In this document: piece after piece, positions 6,127 to 6,917 of the stretch
How positions within the stretch are numbered: the first letter of the stretch is position 1
How the letters are laid out: every line of letters starts with the position of its first letter
Assembly (NCBI GenBank): GCA_000433515.1
Contig: FR891192.1
Span: 1-6,917, forward strand
Length of the DNA stretch: 6,917 bases
Reading direction: 5' to 3'
From: Candidatus Colimorpha enterica
Lineage (GTDB): Bacteria > Bacillota > Clostridia > Oscillospirales > CAG-272
Translations under genes and position numbers: made by a program
The notes under the pieces: model-generated
Seen by the model: only the letters and a program-made list of their open reading frames with translations
What the model was told of the DNA's origin: nothing
Database searches by the model: none

Positions 6127-6771
6127 TTATCTGTGCTTTTTGCTCTTTATTACTGCCATGCCCGCGGGGATGACCGCAGAGGCGGCTATCGCAAGGGTGA
6201 GAAGAGTCCCCGTGTCGGGAGAGGGCGGTGTGGGTTTGTCGGCGGGTGACGGATCGTTCTCATTCACACTGAGGTACACGTCCTTTATCTGTATCTCAGG
6301 GCAATCGGCACCGACGGTCACAAAACGGAACCACCTGATGCTGTCAGTCCAGTCGCCGATGAGGGCGTTGTCCTCTCTTCCTTCATATTTGACGAATCCG
6401 GTGAAGGGAATGACAACGTCGTTCCAGCCTTCTTTGTACTCGGTAGTGGCGGTGAGATTGAAGGTATTCGCATTTACCGCCGTGGGAGAATCGGCATTGT
6501 CGCCGAGGACAACATAAGCCCAGAGCTTCGGGTGCTCAAACTTTGTTTTCTCCGAAAAGTGCATTTTGAAGTGCAGATAGGCATAGCCTTTCGGCGCAGC
6601 CTCAAGCGTATTCTGCGATATCGCCGAATAGCCGTTCAGCAGGTCTGCCGGAACCGTTATGACGGTGTCCTTGTCAACAAGCCACACCGAATTGTCCTTT
6701 GCTCCCGCAAACACGCTCATGAGGGCGGCAAGCAGTACTGCCGCAAGAAGCAATGCTCCTGTTTTTTTCAT
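6127..6771 (-). CDS. Secreted protein with carbohydrate-binding-like beta-sandwich and sortase-like C-terminal tail
   Basis: This 214-residue protein is exported. It has a clear signal peptide (MKKTG then a hydrophobic core to about residue 20), with likely cleavage after AGA at 22-24. The mature part is rich in predicted beta strands. It contains YLHFKMHFSE (65-74), EGWNDVVIPFTGF (114-126) and EIQIKDVYLSV (159-169), a pattern typical of CBM11-like or galactose-binding-like jelly rolls, where the 'gWn-i-pl' and 'i-i-di-l' strands recur. A Pro/Asp-rich linker (172-183) leads to SPDTG (184-188), a hydrophobic segment (~189-208) and the basic end KSKKHR, so it resembles a non-canonical P-x-T-G sortase signal or a simple membrane anchor. 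The start ATG at 6771 has GGAGG 8 bases upstream (6780-6784). No catalytic motif is seen. Family not recognised with certainty; a surface glycan-binding or sensing role beside the sugar operon is inference. Confidence 0.75.
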   Translation of the reverse strand: MKKTGALLLAAVLLAALMSVFAGAKDNSVWLVDKDTVITVPADLLNGYSAISQNTLEAAPKGYAYLHFKMHFSEKTKFEHPKLWAYVVLGDNADSPTAVNANTFNLTATTEYKEGWNDVVIPFTGFVKYEGREDNALIGDWTDSIRWFRFVTVGADCPEIQIKDVYLSVNENDPSPADKPTPPSPDTGTLLTLAIAASAVIPAGMAVIKSKKHR

Positions 6772-6779
6772 TTTGATTT

Positions 6780-6784
6780 CCTCC
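6780..6784 (-). promoter_or_regulatory. Strong ribosome binding site of the secreted protein gene
   Basis: GGAGG on the minus strand is spaced 8 bases from the ATG at 6771. It is the best Shine-Dalgarno in the window and is preceded by an A/T-rich stretch (6787-6799). This suggests the surface protein is translated more strongly than the downstream enzymes. Confidence 0.7.
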
Positions 6785-6799
6785 GATAAATATATTTTT

Positions 6800-6812
6800 C
6801 CTGCTGTGCAGG
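6800..6812 (-). other. Small hairpin after the partial upstream gene
   Basis: CCTGC and GCAGG pair over a 3-nt loop, five bases past the stop of the partial gene. On the minus strand it is followed by GAAAAATATATTTATC, not a U-run, so termination here is doubtful. The A/T-rich stretch after it could hold a promoter -10 region for the secreted-protein gene, but no convincing -35 box was seen. Confidence 0.3.
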
Positions 6813-6816
6813 TTGT

Positions 6817-6917
6817 TTACTTTTCCGTTCCCGGCTCAATCAGCCGTTCGATGACGGTGTTGAACGCCTCGTTGATAAGCTGTTCTCTTTTGCTCCAGTA
6901 GGACATGAAGTCACGGC
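6817..6917 (-). CDS. C-terminal fragment of an unidentified protein (5' end outside the window)
   Basis: The last 32 codons and a TAA stop (6817-6819) of a gene entering from the right edge are present. The residues read RDFMSYWSKREQL then INEAFNTVIERLIEPGTEK, a charged amphipathic helix ending in a short polar tail. I do not recognise the family. The SYWSKREQL... helix faintly resembles the C-terminal helix of clostridial ABC-transporter extracellular solute-binding proteins, which would fit a sugar operon, but this is weak. The frame is supported by the sensible codons, the closely spaced downstream gene and the same orientation as all other genes. Confidence 0.55.
   Translation of the reverse strand, partial: RDFMSYWSKREQLINEAFNTVIERLIEPGTEK

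Noticed and set aside
6788..6797. Palindrome AAATATATTT as a possible LacI operator
   Set aside because: It is a low-complexity A/T palindrome, lacks the central CG typical of most LacI-family operators, and has no second copy that I noticed.
6800..6812. Intrinsic terminator after the partial gene
   Set aside because: The stem is only 5 bp and is followed by an A-rich stretch, not a U-run, in the direction of transcription.

Overview
This window reads as part of one gut-type Gram-positive (Bacillota, probably Clostridia/Oscillospirales-like) chromosome. The reasons are the AAAGGA and GGAGG ribosome binding sites, the TTG start on a LacI regulator, GC content a little above half by eye, and a small secreted protein ending in a sortase-like P-x-T-G / hydrophobic / basic tail. 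The genus cannot be named from this sequence. No tRNA, rRNA, CRISPR array, insertion sequence or phage gene was seen.

All seven genes lie on the minus strand and are packed head to tail, so transcription runs from high to low coordinates. In that order they are: the 3' end of an unidentified gene (6817-6917); a secreted, probably wall-anchored protein with a beta-sandwich, carbohydrate-binding-like body (6127-6771); a LacI-family repressor (5059-6060); a cytoplasmic member of the neutral/alkaline ceramidase family (3545-5020); an L-fucose-isomerase-like ketol isomerase (2172-3524); an FGGY sugar kinase (749-2170); and a triosephosphate-isomerase-like TIM barrel (58-759). The last three are tightly coupled (20-nt gap, 1-nt gap, 11-nt overlap). 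A strong inverted repeat at 15-42 follows the last gene. No gene-free stretch exceeds 70 bases.

The most economical reading is a LacI-controlled catabolic operon. The ceramidase-family hydrolase would release or trim a substrate inside the cell. The isomerase would turn an aldose into a ketose, the FGGY kinase would phosphorylate it, and the TIM-like enzyme would isomerise a short ketose or triose phosphate. No aldolase, dehydrogenase, complete transporter or glycosidase is visible, so the substrate is unknown. The combination of a ceramidase-family protein lacking a signal peptide, a fucose-isomerase-like enzyme with altered metal-site context and a divergent TIM paralogue is the best candidate here for an undescribed pathway. 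Two GC-rich hairpins, one on each side of lacI and each abutting the next ribosome binding site, may set different expression levels along the transcript.
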